Positions 6,540-12,776 of a DNA stretch of 12,776 nt are shown piece by piece. The number at the start of each line of letters is the position of its first letter. Within the stretch, counting starts at the first letter, position 1. The stretch is from Pseudomonadota bacterium. Its GTDB lineage: Bacteria > Pseudomonadota > Alphaproteobacteria > Rhizobiales > Xanthobacteraceae. The stretch is taken from the NCBI GenBank assembly GCA_021779635.1, contig JAJYAH010000115.1, forward strand, positions 1 to 12,776. The letters are read 5' to 3'. Below the pieces are notes generated by a model that did not search any database, was not told the origin of the DNA, and saw only the letters and a program-made list of their open reading frames with translations. A program made the position numbers and the translations under genes.

Positions 6540-8093
6540 ATGCGCAACAATCGCGTGGTCGGCGCGAAACTGCATTCCTGCCTGACATCTGTCTGGCTGA
6601 TATCGATCTTGCTTGCCGCACCTGCAGGCTCCGCGAGTCTCGCCGGCGAGTTGTCCGTTACGCCTGCGAGCCTGGCTCGGGTCGGCACGGTCGACGAGCG
6701 CTATCAGTCCTACAACATCGAAATGGTCGAGATTACCGGGGGAGAATTCTGGAAACCCTACGGACCGGAGCGCGGCGTTCAGGCCGCGCACCCTCCGAAC
6801 ACGCCGGGAGGCAAGAATTCGAACCTGTTCCAATACCGGCCGCCGATTGATCTGACCAATGCCCGTCTGCGAGAGCTCGCCTCGGCATTGGCTCCGGCCT
6901 ATCTGCGGGTCAGCGGCACCTGGGCGAACACCACCTATTTTGCGGATTCGGATAACATACCCGCCGCGCCACCACCGGGATTCAAAGCCATCCTGAGCCG
7001 TCAGCAATGGCGGGAGGTGATCGATTTCGCCCACGCGGTCAATGCGCGGATCGTGACATCATTCGCGGTAGGCGCTGGCAATCGCGATGCGGCAGGGATC
7101 TGGACACCGGATCAAGCGCGTCGCCTTCTCGACTTCACGCGCGCAGCGGGAGGCAGCATCGCTGCCGCCGAATTCATGAACGAACCGAACCTTGCCGCCA
7201 TCGGCGGCCTCCCGGCGGGCTATGACCCAGCCGCCTACGGACGCGACTTCAAGGTGTTCCATGCGCTTGTGAAGCAGACCGTTCCGGAGATGATGATCCT
7301 CGGGCCGGGCGCAGTGAATGAAACGCCGGAAGCTGCGGATCTGCTCGCCGCGTCAGGCCCCGGCGTGGATGCGGTTTCGTACCATCACTATGGAGCGTTG
7401 TCGGAGCGCTGCGCCGGTACGGCCACGCCGGAGGCGGCACTTTCCGAAGCGTGGCTCTCCCGGACCGATCAGACCCTGGCGTTCTACCGGACTCTTCGCG
7501 ACCGATTTGAGCCCGGCAAGCCGATCTGGCTCACCGAAACCGCGGAGACGGCGTGCGGCGGAAATCCCTGGGCGGCAACGTTTACGGATACGTTCAGGTA
7601 TCTCGATCAGCTCGGGCGGCTGGCCAAGGCCGGCGTTCAGGTCGTGATGCACAATACGCTGGCGGCCAGCGATTACGGCCTGCTCGACGAGCGAACGCTG
7701 GCGCCCCGGCCAAACTACTGGGGCGCGTTGTTGTGGCGACAATTGATGGGAACCACCGTGCTTGATTTCGGCGTGCCCATACAAAAGGGCCTGCATGTCT
7801 ATGCCCATTGCCAGCGTGGAATGCCGGGCGGCGTTGCTTTGCTGGTGATCAACACGGACCGCAACGCGCCGCACTCACTGAAGATTGCCAACGCTTCCGA
7901 ACGTTACACCCTCGATGCCGCAAGCCTGCAGGACGCAACGGTGAGGCTCAACGGCAATACGCTCACACTCGGGTCCGACGACCGCGTGCCGCACCTCGCG
8001 GGTGCTCCGGCATCGGCCGGCATGTTGACCATGGCACCGGCGACGATCACGTTTCTCGCGGTGCCGGCGGCGGCCAACGCCGCTTGCGGATGA
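6540..8093 (+). CDS. Exported GH79-like glycoside hydrolase (heparanase/beta-glucuronidase type)
   Basis: The protein has 517 residues from ATG 6540. Residues 1 to about 34 form a signal peptide (basic start, hydrophobic 16-28, then AGSAS). A clan-A TIM barrel follows at about 60-400. AEFMNEPN (210-217) supplies the acid/base Glu215, in the N-E-P-N form of GH79 and related clan-A enzymes. WLTETAETACGG (330-341) supplies the probable nucleophile Glu333, matching the GETS-like strand of heparanase. YLRVSGTWAN at 121-130 corresponds to the family segment near the substrate entrance, and SYHHYG at 280-285 is also typical. Residues about 415-510 form the C-terminal beta-sandwich. GH79 enzymes release uronic acids or 4-O-methyl-glucuronic acid from glycans. 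The substrate here is unknown; plant arabinogalactan or a bacterial exopolysaccharide are possibilities. No transporter or polysaccharide genes adjoin it. GH30/GH39-like membership is the alternative. Confidence 0.78.
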   Translation: MRNNRVVGAKLHSCLTSVWLISILLAAPAGSASLAGELSVTPASLARVGTVDERYQSYNIEMVEITGGEFWKPYGPERGVQAAHPPNTPGGKNSNLFQYRPPIDLTNARLRELASALAPAYLRVSGTWANTTYFADSDNIPAAPPPGFKAILSRQQWREVIDFAHAVNARIVTSFAVGAGNRDAAGIWTPDQARRLLDFTRAAGGSIAAAEFMNEPNLAAIGGLPAGYDPAAYGRDFKVFHALVKQTVPEMMILGPGAVNETPEAADLLAASGPGVDAVSYHHYGALSERCAGTATPEAALSEAWLSRTDQTLAFYRTLRDRFEPGKPIWLTETAETACGGNPWAATFTDTFRYLDQLGRLAKAGVQVVMHNTLAASDYGLLDERTLAPRPNYWGALLWRQLMGTTVLDFGVPIQKGLHVYAHCQRGMPGGVALLVINTDRNAPHSLKIANASERYTLDAASLQDATVRLNGNTLTLGSDDRVPHLAGAPASAGMLTMAPATITFLAVPAAANAACG

Positions 8094-8117
8094 AGGGCCG
8101 CATCCGGATATCGCAGC

Positions 8118-8148
8118 AAAAAGCCGGCGGTCTTGCGACGCGCCGGCT
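8118..8148 (-). terminator. Rho-independent terminator of clpA
   Basis: Read on the minus strand, the 8-bp stem AGCCGGCG/CGCCGGCT (8141-8148 with 8122-8129) has an 11-nt loop and is followed by TTTTT (from 8122 down to 8118). It lies about 30 bases past the clpA stop at 8181. On the plus strand the hairpin follows the glycoside hydrolase stop by 28 bases but has only an interrupted T-tract, so it may be a weak bidirectional terminator. Confidence 0.75.
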
Positions 8149-8180
8149 CTTCAATTGGCAATATCGACCCTCGGTCCTTC

Positions 8181-10601
8181 TTAGACCTTGACCAGCGGCC
8201 CTTTTGAGGCCGGGCCTTTTGACCCGCCGCTCGGACCGCTGGGCTTCGGCTTGCGCGGCACGGTGCGCTTGCGCGCGCCGGGTAGTTTCTCCGGCTTCGG
8301 CGTCACCGGGCCTTCGACATATTCGAAGCCGATCTTTTCCTGATCTGATTCCGCCGCCGCCTCGTCCTTGACCAGCACGACGCGAACGTGGCCGCCGCCC
8401 TTGAGCTTGCCGAACAGCACTTCGTCGGCCAGCGGCTTCTTGATGTGCTCTTGAATCACGCGCGCCATCGGCCGCGCGCCCATCTGCTCGTCGTAGCCAT
8501 GCTGAACCAGCCACGCCTTGGCCGGCTCCGACAGCTCGATCGTGACGTCGCGGTCGGCCAGCTGCGCCTCGAGTTGCAGCACGAACTTCTCCACGACCAT
8601 GCCGATCACCTCGGCATTGAGATGCGCGAACGACACGATGGCATCGAGCCGGTTGCGGAATTCGGGCGCAAACTGCCGGTTGATCGCTTCGTGATCGTCG
8701 CCTTCCCGCTTGTTGCGGGTGAAGCCGAACGCCTGGCGCGCCAAATCCGCGGCGCCCGCATTGGTGGTCATGATCAGGATGACGTTGCGGAAATTGACCT
8801 GCTTGCCGTTGTGATCGGTGAGCCGGCCGTGATCCATGATCTGCAGCAGCACATTGTACAGATCAGGATGCGCCTTCTCGATTTCGTCGAGCAACACCAC
8901 GCAATGCGGATGCTGATCGACGCCATCGGTGAGCAAGCCGCCCTGGTCGAATCCGACATAGCCCGGAGGCGCGCCGATCAGGCGCGACACGGTATGACGC
9001 TCCATATATTCCGACATGTCAAAGCGGATCAGTTCTACGCCAAGCGAGGCTGCGAGCTGCTTTGCGACCTCGGTCTTGCCGACGCCGGTCGGACCCGAGA
9101 ACAAATACGAGCCGATCGGCTTTTCCGGCTCGCGCAAGCCGGCCCGCGCCAGCTTGATCGCGGCCGAGAGCGCATCGATCGCCTTGTCCTGGCCGAACAC
9201 CACGCGCTTCAAGGTCTGCTCGAGATGCTTGAGCACCTCGGCATCGTCCTTTGAGACGCTCTTGGGCGGAATCCGCGCCATGGTCGCGATCGTGGTTTCG
9301 ATTTCCCTGATGCCGATGGTCTTCTTGCGCTTGTTCTCCGCCACCAGCATCTGTGCTGCGCCGGATTCGTCGATCACGTCGATCGCCTTGTCCGGCAGCT
9401 TGCGGTCGTGGATATAGCGCGACGACAGTTGCACCGCGGCCTCGATGGCCTCGTTGGTATATTTCAGCCGATGATAGTCCTAGAAATAGGGTTTCAGACC
9501 CTTGAGGATCGCGATCGCGTCCTCCACCGTCGGCTCATTGACGTCGATCTTCTGGAACCGGCGCACCAGCGCCCGGTCCTTTTCAAAATGCTGGCGATAT
9601 TCCTTGTAGGTCGTCGAGCCCATGCAGCGAATGGTACCCGACGCCAACGCCGGCTTGAGCAGGTTGGATGCATCCATCGCGCCGCCGGAAGTCGCGCCGG
9701 CCCCGATCACCGTGTGGATTTCGTCGATGAACAGGATCGCGTTCGGATGCGCCTCGAGTTCCTTGAGGACCTGCTTCAGCCGTTCCTCGAAATCGCCGCG
9801 ATAGCGCGTGCCCGCGAGCAACGTGCCCATGTCGAGCGAGAACACCGTCGCGGCCGCCAATACCTCCGGCACTTCACTGTCGACGATGCGCTTGGCCAGC
9901 CCTTCGGCGATCGCGGTCTTGCCGACACCGGCCTCACCGACGAACAGCGGATTGTTTTTCTGCCGGCGGCAGAGCACCTGGATCGCGCGGTTGATCTCGG
10001 CATTTCGCCCGATCACCGGATCGATCTTGCCGTCGCGCGCCTTCTTGTTCAGGTTGACGCAATAAGTATCGAGCGCCTCGCCCTTCTTCTTGGAATCCTC
10101 GTTGCCCTTGGTCTCGGTTTCTTCGTCAACGCCGCGCACCGGGCGCGCTTCCGACACCCCGGGCCGCTTGGCAATGCCATGGCTGATGTAATTCACCGCG
10201 TCGTAGCGCGTCATGTCCTGCTCCTGCAGGAAATAGGCAGCATGGCTCTCGCGCTCGGCGAAGATTGCGATCAGCACATTGGCGCCGGTCACTTCCTCGC
10301 GACCGGATGACTGAACGTGAATCACCGCGCGCTGAATGACGCGTTGAAAGCCCGCGGTCGGCTTGGCGTCATCGGCCCCGTCCGTCACCAGGTTTTCAAA
10401 TTCGGTTTCGAGATAGTTGACCAGACTGGTGCGCAGCTTGTCGAGATCGACGCTGCAGGCACGCATCACCGCCGCTGCATCGGAATCGTCGATCAGCGAA
10501 AGCAGAAGGTGTTCGAGCGTCGCATATTGGTGGTGACGCTCATTTGCAATCGCCAGCGCACGGTGCAGGGATTGTTCAAGGCTTTGAGAAAAAGTAGGCA
10601 T
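8181..10601 (-). pseudogene. clpA: clpA, ATP-dependent Clp protease ATPase subunit, interrupted by one in-frame TAG
   Basis: Reading through the stop gives 806 codons plus TAA, the length of an alphaproteobacterial ClpA. ATG 10601 has AGAGGA upstream. The Clp_N domain (substrate and ClpS docking) covers about 1-145; an acidic/basic linker follows. The D1 AAA+ module has Walker A GEAGVGKT at 222-229 and Walker B LFIDE at 290-294. Codon 374 is TAG (9480-9482), just after LKGLKPYF. D2 has Walker A GPTGVGKT at 503-510 and Walker B LLDE at 570-573. The C-terminal tail from about 760 is Pro/Lys/Gly-rich. No other stop or frameshift is present. ClpA unfolds substrates, including N-degrons delivered by ClpS, and feeds them to ClpP. 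As written the product would be an N-domain plus most of D1 (373 residues), unable to unfold or contact ClpP. Separate D2 translation from GTG 9434, behind GAGG, is conceivable. A sequencing error must be excluded. Confidence 0.92.
9480..9482 (-). other. Premature amber codon in clpA
   Basis: The minus-strand codon is TAG between PYF and DYHRLKYTNEA. From memory of the family, ClpA normally reads PYFEDYH here, so the likely ancestral codon was GAG (Glu) and a single G-to-T change made the stop. The three bases after the stop are GAC and there is no CAR-YYA readthrough context. TAG also ends the HIT gene (2232-2234) and clpS (10860-10862), so amber is a normal stop in this genome. Confidence 0.85.
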
Positions 10602-10660
10602 TCGCGTCCTCTGTGGCCCCCGCCATCATGATCGCCGATGCCCGGTCAGGCAACAACAAC

Positions 10661-10683
10661 CTTTGTCATATCTTTGGTCATAT
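10661..10683. repeat. Imperfect tandem repeat upstream of clpA
   Basis: Two adjacent copies read CTTTGTCATAT (10661-10671) and CTTTGGTCATAT (10672-10683), differing by one inserted G. They lie 60-82 bases upstream of the clpA start, where promoter or operator elements would be expected. Whether a protein binds them is unknown. Confidence 0.6.
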
Positions 10684-10822
10684 AGTTACATCCGATCACG
10701 GCGAAAGACCGGTTCCCCGCGAGTCGTTCGAAACTCGGACTGTACGCGCCACCCCCATGCAAAAATCGAGAGTTCACACCGGGAATTGCACGTGCCGGTC
10801 CGATCCATCGTGAATTAGGATG

Positions 10823-10842
10823 CAAAACCCGTTCCGGTTTTG
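10823..10842 (-). terminator. Weak hairpin after clpS, possible terminator
   Basis: CAAAACC (10823-10829) pairs with GGTTTTG (10836-10842) around a 6-nt loop, 18 bases past the clpS stop on the minus strand. The stem is AT-rich and no separate T-tract follows, so termination would be inefficient; read-through into clpA is possible. Confidence 0.3.
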
Positions 10843-10859
10843 GCGGACTTCGTCCGGCG

Positions 10860-11192
10860 CTACTTCTTTTCCATCACACATTGCAGGGGATGCTGGTGCT
10901 TGCGCGCGAAATCCATCACTTGCGTCACCTTGGTCTCGGCGATCTCGTAGGTGAACACGCCGCACTCCCCGATTCCATGATGATGAACGTGGAGCATGAT
11001 CTTGGTCGCAGCCTCGACATCCTTCTGGAAGAACTTCTCCAGCACCAGAACGACAAATTCCATCGGCGTGTAATCGTCGTTCAATATCAGGACGCGGTAC
11101 AGGTTCGGGCGTTTGGTCTTCGGTTTGACCTTGGCGATAACGGATGTCGCCGGACCGCCGACGCCGCCGCCACGGTTCTCATCATTGCCCAT
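10860..11192 (-). CDS. clpS: ATP-dependent Clp protease adaptor ClpS
   Basis: The family core is the 110 residues from ATG 11192 ([10 protein letters not shown]). [16 protein letters not shown] at 32-47 contains the Asn38-Asp39-Asp40 motif that grips the free alpha-amino group of N-degrons, and [12 protein letters not shown] at 67-78 carries the conserved histidine of the pocket and docking surface. The end, [16 protein letters not shown], is typical. ClpS binds proteins with Leu, Phe, Tyr or Trp at the N-terminus and docks on the ClpA N-domain. The start is uncertain: no Shine-Dalgarno precedes 11192, and in-frame ATGs at 11249, 11267 and 11318 would add 19, 25 or 42 residues of unlike sequence. 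The N-terminal extension matters because it is the part threaded into ClpA. Its partner clpA lies 258 bases downstream and is interrupted. Confidence 0.95.
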   Translation of the reverse strand: MGNDENRGGGVGGPATSVIAKVKPKTKRPNLYRVLILNDDYTPMEFVVLVLEKFFQKDVEAATKIMLHVHHHGIGECGVFTYEIAETKVTQVMDFARKHQHPLQCVMEKK

Positions 11193-11660
11193 TCGGGGGG
11201 CAGATGCCGCAACCACGGACGAATCAAATTTAGAAGCTAGTTGCAGCATGGCACAGGTGTTCAACATCCCCACAGGAAACCGGATCGCGGCCGGGTGACG
11301 TTCTCCTGCCGGAGTCATCGCGAAGTTCCCGAACACGCCCTCCGGATCGCCGCTCCCGGTCGGCCCGACCCATCGGCTGGACCGACAGCTCGAATATGGG
11401 TCCGACGCTGGCTCGCCGCAAGCGCGCAAATATTGGCCAAAAGCCACTTGCGGAGGGCCCGACTCCCGGTTCGGCGATCCAGTGGAGGTTAATCAATTCC
11501 GTTGGATTTGACAAAGCCGCGTTGCCGCGGGTCGCGAAATAATCTCCGCACATCCAGAACAGGAAAAAGCCCGGCCAAACCAAGCCGGGCTTTTGATTCC
11601 AGAAAGCAGCACCGACGTCAGCGCTCATGCCGCATATGCACGCGGCAGCGAGCGCGCAAC
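11193..11660. other. Intergenic region between phasin gene and clpS
   Basis: This 468-base stretch has no gene I can support. On the minus strand it carries the possible longer clpS starts (to 11318) and a weak promoter-like pair, TTGTCA at 11509-11514 and TAACCT 17 nt further on at 11486-11491. The strong hairpin of the phasin terminator lies at 11564-11594. The open frames here run through that hairpin and have no recognisable protein features. Confidence 0.6.
11564..11594 (-). terminator. Strong hairpin terminator after the phasin gene (bidirectional form)
   Basis: An 11-bp perfect stem AAAAGCCCGGC (11565-11575) with GCCGGGCTTTT (11584-11594) and an 8-nt loop. Minus-strand reading ends in a run of five T. 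It lies 67 bases past the phasin stop and insulates phasin transcription from clpS. The plus-strand reading ends in four T, so it could also stop transcription from the left. Confidence 0.88.
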
Positions 11661-12005
11661 TTATTGGTGGACAGCAGCCGGGGTGAACTTCGCCACGATG
11701 CCTTCGAGCGGCTTGAAGGTCTGCTTGGCGAGATCGGTATAGAGCCCTGCGATCTTCTGCGACTCGGCGACGAACGTCTCGTAGGCGGACTTCGCATATT
11801 CGGTCTGCACTTCGATCGCCTTGTCCAGCGAGCTCACGCCGGACAGCTTCTCGACGAACGACCTCGTGTCTTCAAACGACTTCTTGGTGTAATCGCCATA
11901 GGCGCTTGCGATGGCCTGAAGGCCGTTTTGAAGGGTCGTTGCCGACGCAACGACGGTCTCGATCTGCTCTTTTCCGTACTGCTGGATGTCTTCGACTTTG
12001 ACCAT
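11661..12005 (-). CDS. Phasin family protein (polyhydroxyalkanoate granule coat)
   Basis: The protein has 114 residues from ATG 12005 (MVKVEDIQQYGKEQIE), preceded by AAAGGA about 9 bases upstream. The frame continues 27 codons upstream, but those bases hold the promoter and operator, so the longer start is wrong. The whole sequence is amphipathic helix with the phasin pattern: EQIETVVASATTLQNGLQAI (15-34), YTKKSFEDTRSFVEKLSG (41-58), AIEVQTEYAKSAYETFVAES (65-84), then a short LYTDLAKQTFKPLE segment and a terminal FTPAAVHQ. Phasins coat polyhydroxyalkanoate granules, limiting their size and clumping and easing enzyme access. No PHA synthase or PhaR gene is in the window. Regulation by a PhaR-like repressor is suggested by the upstream repeats. 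Confidence 0.93.
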   Translation of the reverse strand: MVKVEDIQQYGKEQIETVVASATTLQNGLQAIASAYGDYTKKSFEDTRSFVEKLSGVSSLDKAIEVQTEYAKSAYETFVAESQKIAGLYTDLAKQTFKPLEGIVAKFTPAAVHQ

Positions 12006-12073
12006 GATGGAATCCTTTCCCAGACTGATGGTTGACCGATCCGCCGGGAGGTCCCGGCCCCCTGACTTGTCAA

Positions 12074-12102
12074 ACCGTATGTGCAACGCACAATAAAGTC
12101 AA
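12074..12102 (-). promoter_or_regulatory. Sigma-70-type promoter of the phasin gene
   Basis: On the minus strand TTGACT (12097-12102) and TACGGT (12074-12079) are separated by exactly 17 nt. The -35 matches 5 of 6 consensus bases; the -10 is weak. A start near 12067 would give a leader of about 62 bases to ATG 12005. The spacer is filled by an operator-like inverted repeat. Confidence 0.6.
12080..12093. promoter_or_regulatory. Operator-like inverted repeat, copy 1 (in promoter spacer)
   Basis: TGTGC-AAC-GCACA with a trailing A, 5-bp arms and a 3-nt centre, lies wholly between the -35 and -10 boxes of the phasin promoter. It has the TGC-N3-GCA arrangement reported for PhaR operators in Paracoccus denitrificans (from memory). 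Occupancy would block RNA polymerase. Confidence 0.6.
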
Positions 12103-12106
12103 GATT

Positions 12107-12123
12107 TTTGTGCGACGCACAAA
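12107..12123. promoter_or_regulatory. Operator-like inverted repeat, copy 2 (upstream of -35)
   Basis: TTTGTGC-GAC-GCACAAA is a perfect palindrome with 7-bp arms and a 3-nt centre. It shares TGTGC-RAC-GCACAA with copy 1; the centres are 29 bases apart, close to three helical turns, so two dimers could bind the same face of the DNA and cooperate. Confidence 0.6.
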
Positions 12124-12406
12124 TCGCGGCGATTTAGCGCCAAATACCGATGCATGATGCAAGGGTTGCTTAAGCATTTGGAAACTCCGGCCGCCTAACC
12201 TGATTCGGTGCCTGTTCGCGTTCGGGATACGCCACCAAAAAGGCGTCTGAGCACAGTCTCTTAGCTGCGAAAGCGATCAGATCGGCCGTTCCGGCGGAAA
12301 TACCCGTCCGGATTCGGGGAGTTTGGACAGGGAAACCTCGCCGGCAGATGGGCATAATTTAGCCTCACGAACCGGTGAACAAGATAGAAATTGGACGGGG
12401 AAGTTT
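12124..12406. other. Intergenic region between phasin promoter and the carboxypeptidase gene
   Basis: No gene is supported in these 283 bases. A small perfect palindrome TGCATGATGCA is at 12151-12161; its TGC and GCA halves are 5 apart rather than 3, so it does not match the two phasin operators. A CATAAT at 12353-12358 could be a -10 for the carboxypeptidase gene, but the nearest -35-like TTGGAC (12323-12328) is 24 nt away, too far. The Shine-Dalgarno of the next gene is GGGGAAG at 12397-12403. Confidence 0.55.
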
Positions 12407-12776
12407 ATGCTTCGCACAACCTTGGCTTCCTCGCGTGTCCTGCGGGTTTCCGTTTTGGGGCTGGTCACCCTCACCGCTGCAGCCGTTTTCGCAACCGGCT
12501 CCGCCGATGCGCGCCATTACAGGCATCGCTACCATGCCTATCATCACCACCATGCGCGCCACCATGAGGAGCAGGAGAGCTACAGCCCCGCATTCTCCTC
12601 CATCATTGTCGACGCCAATTCCGGCGCGACCCTTTCCGCCAATAGTCCCGACGCGAGCCGCCACCCTGCCTCGCTCACCAAGATCATGACGCTTTATCTG
12701 CTGTTCGAGCGTCTCGACGCCGGCAAGATGAATCTCGATACCGAAATGGCGGTATCCGAGCATGCCTCCGAGCAAG
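12407..12776 (+). CDS. S11 D-alanyl-D-alanine carboxypeptidase (DacA/PBP5-like), N-terminal part (3' end outside window)
   Basis: ATG 12407 follows GGGGAAG at 12397-12403. The frame is open to the window end, giving 123 residues. Residues 1 to about 35 form a signal peptide (hydrophobic 12-30, then GSADA). An unusual histidine-rich stretch, HYRHRYHAYHHHHARHH at 37-53, has 9 His in 17 residues. The peptidase domain begins at about 61 with PAFSSIIVDANSGATL and contains the catalytic S-x-x-K motif as SLTK, Ser89 and Lys92, in the typical RHPASLTKIMTLYLLFE context. These periplasmic enzymes remove the terminal D-Ala from peptidoglycan pentapeptides. The SxN and KTG motifs and any SPOR or membrane anchor lie beyond the window. 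Confidence 0.93.
   Translation, partial: MLRTTLASSRVLRVSVLGLVTLTAAAVFATGSADARHYRHRYHAYHHHHARHHEEQESYSPAFSSIIVDANSGATLSANSPDASRHPASLTKIMTLYLLFERLDAGKMNLDTEMAVSEHASEQ

Larger units (their letters stand above)
10602..10859. other. Intergenic region between clpS and clpA
   Basis: This 258-base gap separates the clpS stop from the clpA start. It holds the clpA Shine-Dalgarno (GAGGA on the minus strand near 10607-10611), an imperfect tandem repeat at 10661-10683, a small inverted repeat CGAGT-CGTTCGAA-ACTCG at 10720-10737 and the weak hairpin at 10823-10842. I see no convincing gene. A promoter for clpA independent of clpS probably lies here, but no clear -35/-10 pair stands out. Confidence 0.6.

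Noticed and set aside
8388..9254. Plus-strand open frame (288 codons), and another at 9408-10310, opposite clpA
   Set aside because: Both are mirror frames of strongly conserved ClpA coding sequence with low-complexity, Arg/His/Asp-rich translations. They do not explain the TAG.
9480..9482. Genome-wide reassignment of TAG or a selenocysteine/pyrrolysine-type site
   Set aside because: TAG ends the HIT gene and clpS in the same window, the expected residue in ClpA is Glu, and no recoding context is visible.
10719..10740. tRNA T-arm-like GTTCGAAAC sequence in the clpS-clpA gap
   Set aside because: The flanking bases do not form a 5-bp T-stem with a 7-nt loop, and no anticodon or acceptor stem can be built around it.
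11508..11594. Possible small RNA on the plus strand, from TTGACA at 11508 to the hairpin at 11584-11594
   Set aside because: No -10 box follows at a suitable distance and the hairpin is already explained as the phasin terminator.
11230..11628. Minus-strand open frame of 132 codons between phasin and clpS
   Set aside because: It runs through the strong terminator hairpin at 11564-11594 and resembles no protein I know.

Overview
The window looks like chromosomal DNA of a GC-rich alphaproteobacterium, most likely a Bradyrhizobium or Rhodopseudomonas relative (Nitrobacteraceae). This rests on GC-rich codon use, a ClpS/ClpA pair with the Pro/Lys/Gly-rich ClpA tail I associate with that group, a short phasin-2 type protein, a COG3146 acyltransferase and an S11 D-Ala-D-Ala carboxypeptidase. 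The assignment is an inference from protein character, not a database match. I see no insertion sequence, prophage gene, CRISPR array, tRNA or rRNA.

Layout. 1-419: 3' end of a glycerophosphodiester phosphodiesterase gene (+). 519-2234: COG3146 GNAT-like acyltransferase and a HIT-family hydrolase (+), probably cotranscribed. 2242-3836: three closely packed minus-strand genes, azlC-azlD (amino-acid exporter) then a TrmO/TsaA-type tRNA methyltransferase. 3919-4902: exported lytic transglycosylase with a SPOR-like tail (-). 4989-5924: divergent cysteine-containing relative of glycine/sarcosine/betaine reductase component B (+). 6069-6425: PilZ c-di-GMP receptor (+). 6540-8093: exported GH79-like (heparanase/beta-glucuronidase type) glycoside hydrolase (+). 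8181-10601: clpA (-), interrupted by one in-frame TAG. 10860-11192: clpS (-). 11661-12005: phasin (-). 12407 to the end: 5' part of an S11 (DacA-type) carboxypeptidase gene (+).

Functional threads. ClpS and ClpA form the N-degron branch of ClpAP proteolysis: ClpS hands substrates to ClpA, which unfolds them into ClpP. Three genes act on the envelope (lytic transglycosylase, carboxypeptidase, secreted glycosidase). The phasin coats polyhydroxyalkanoate granules.

Two observations stand out. First, clpA has a TAG codon where the expected residue is Glu (my recollection of the family, not an alignment). The frame is otherwise open for 806 sense codons, so this is a very recent nonsense mutation, a sequencing error, or (least likely) readthrough; TAG also ends two other genes here. 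Second, the phasin promoter carries two copies of TGTGC-RAC-GCACA, one filling the 17-nt spacer between TTGACT and TACGGT. This fits an operator for the PHA-responsive repressor PhaR. I found no clearly new multigene system; the least understood genes are the GrdB-like protein and the GH79-like enzyme.
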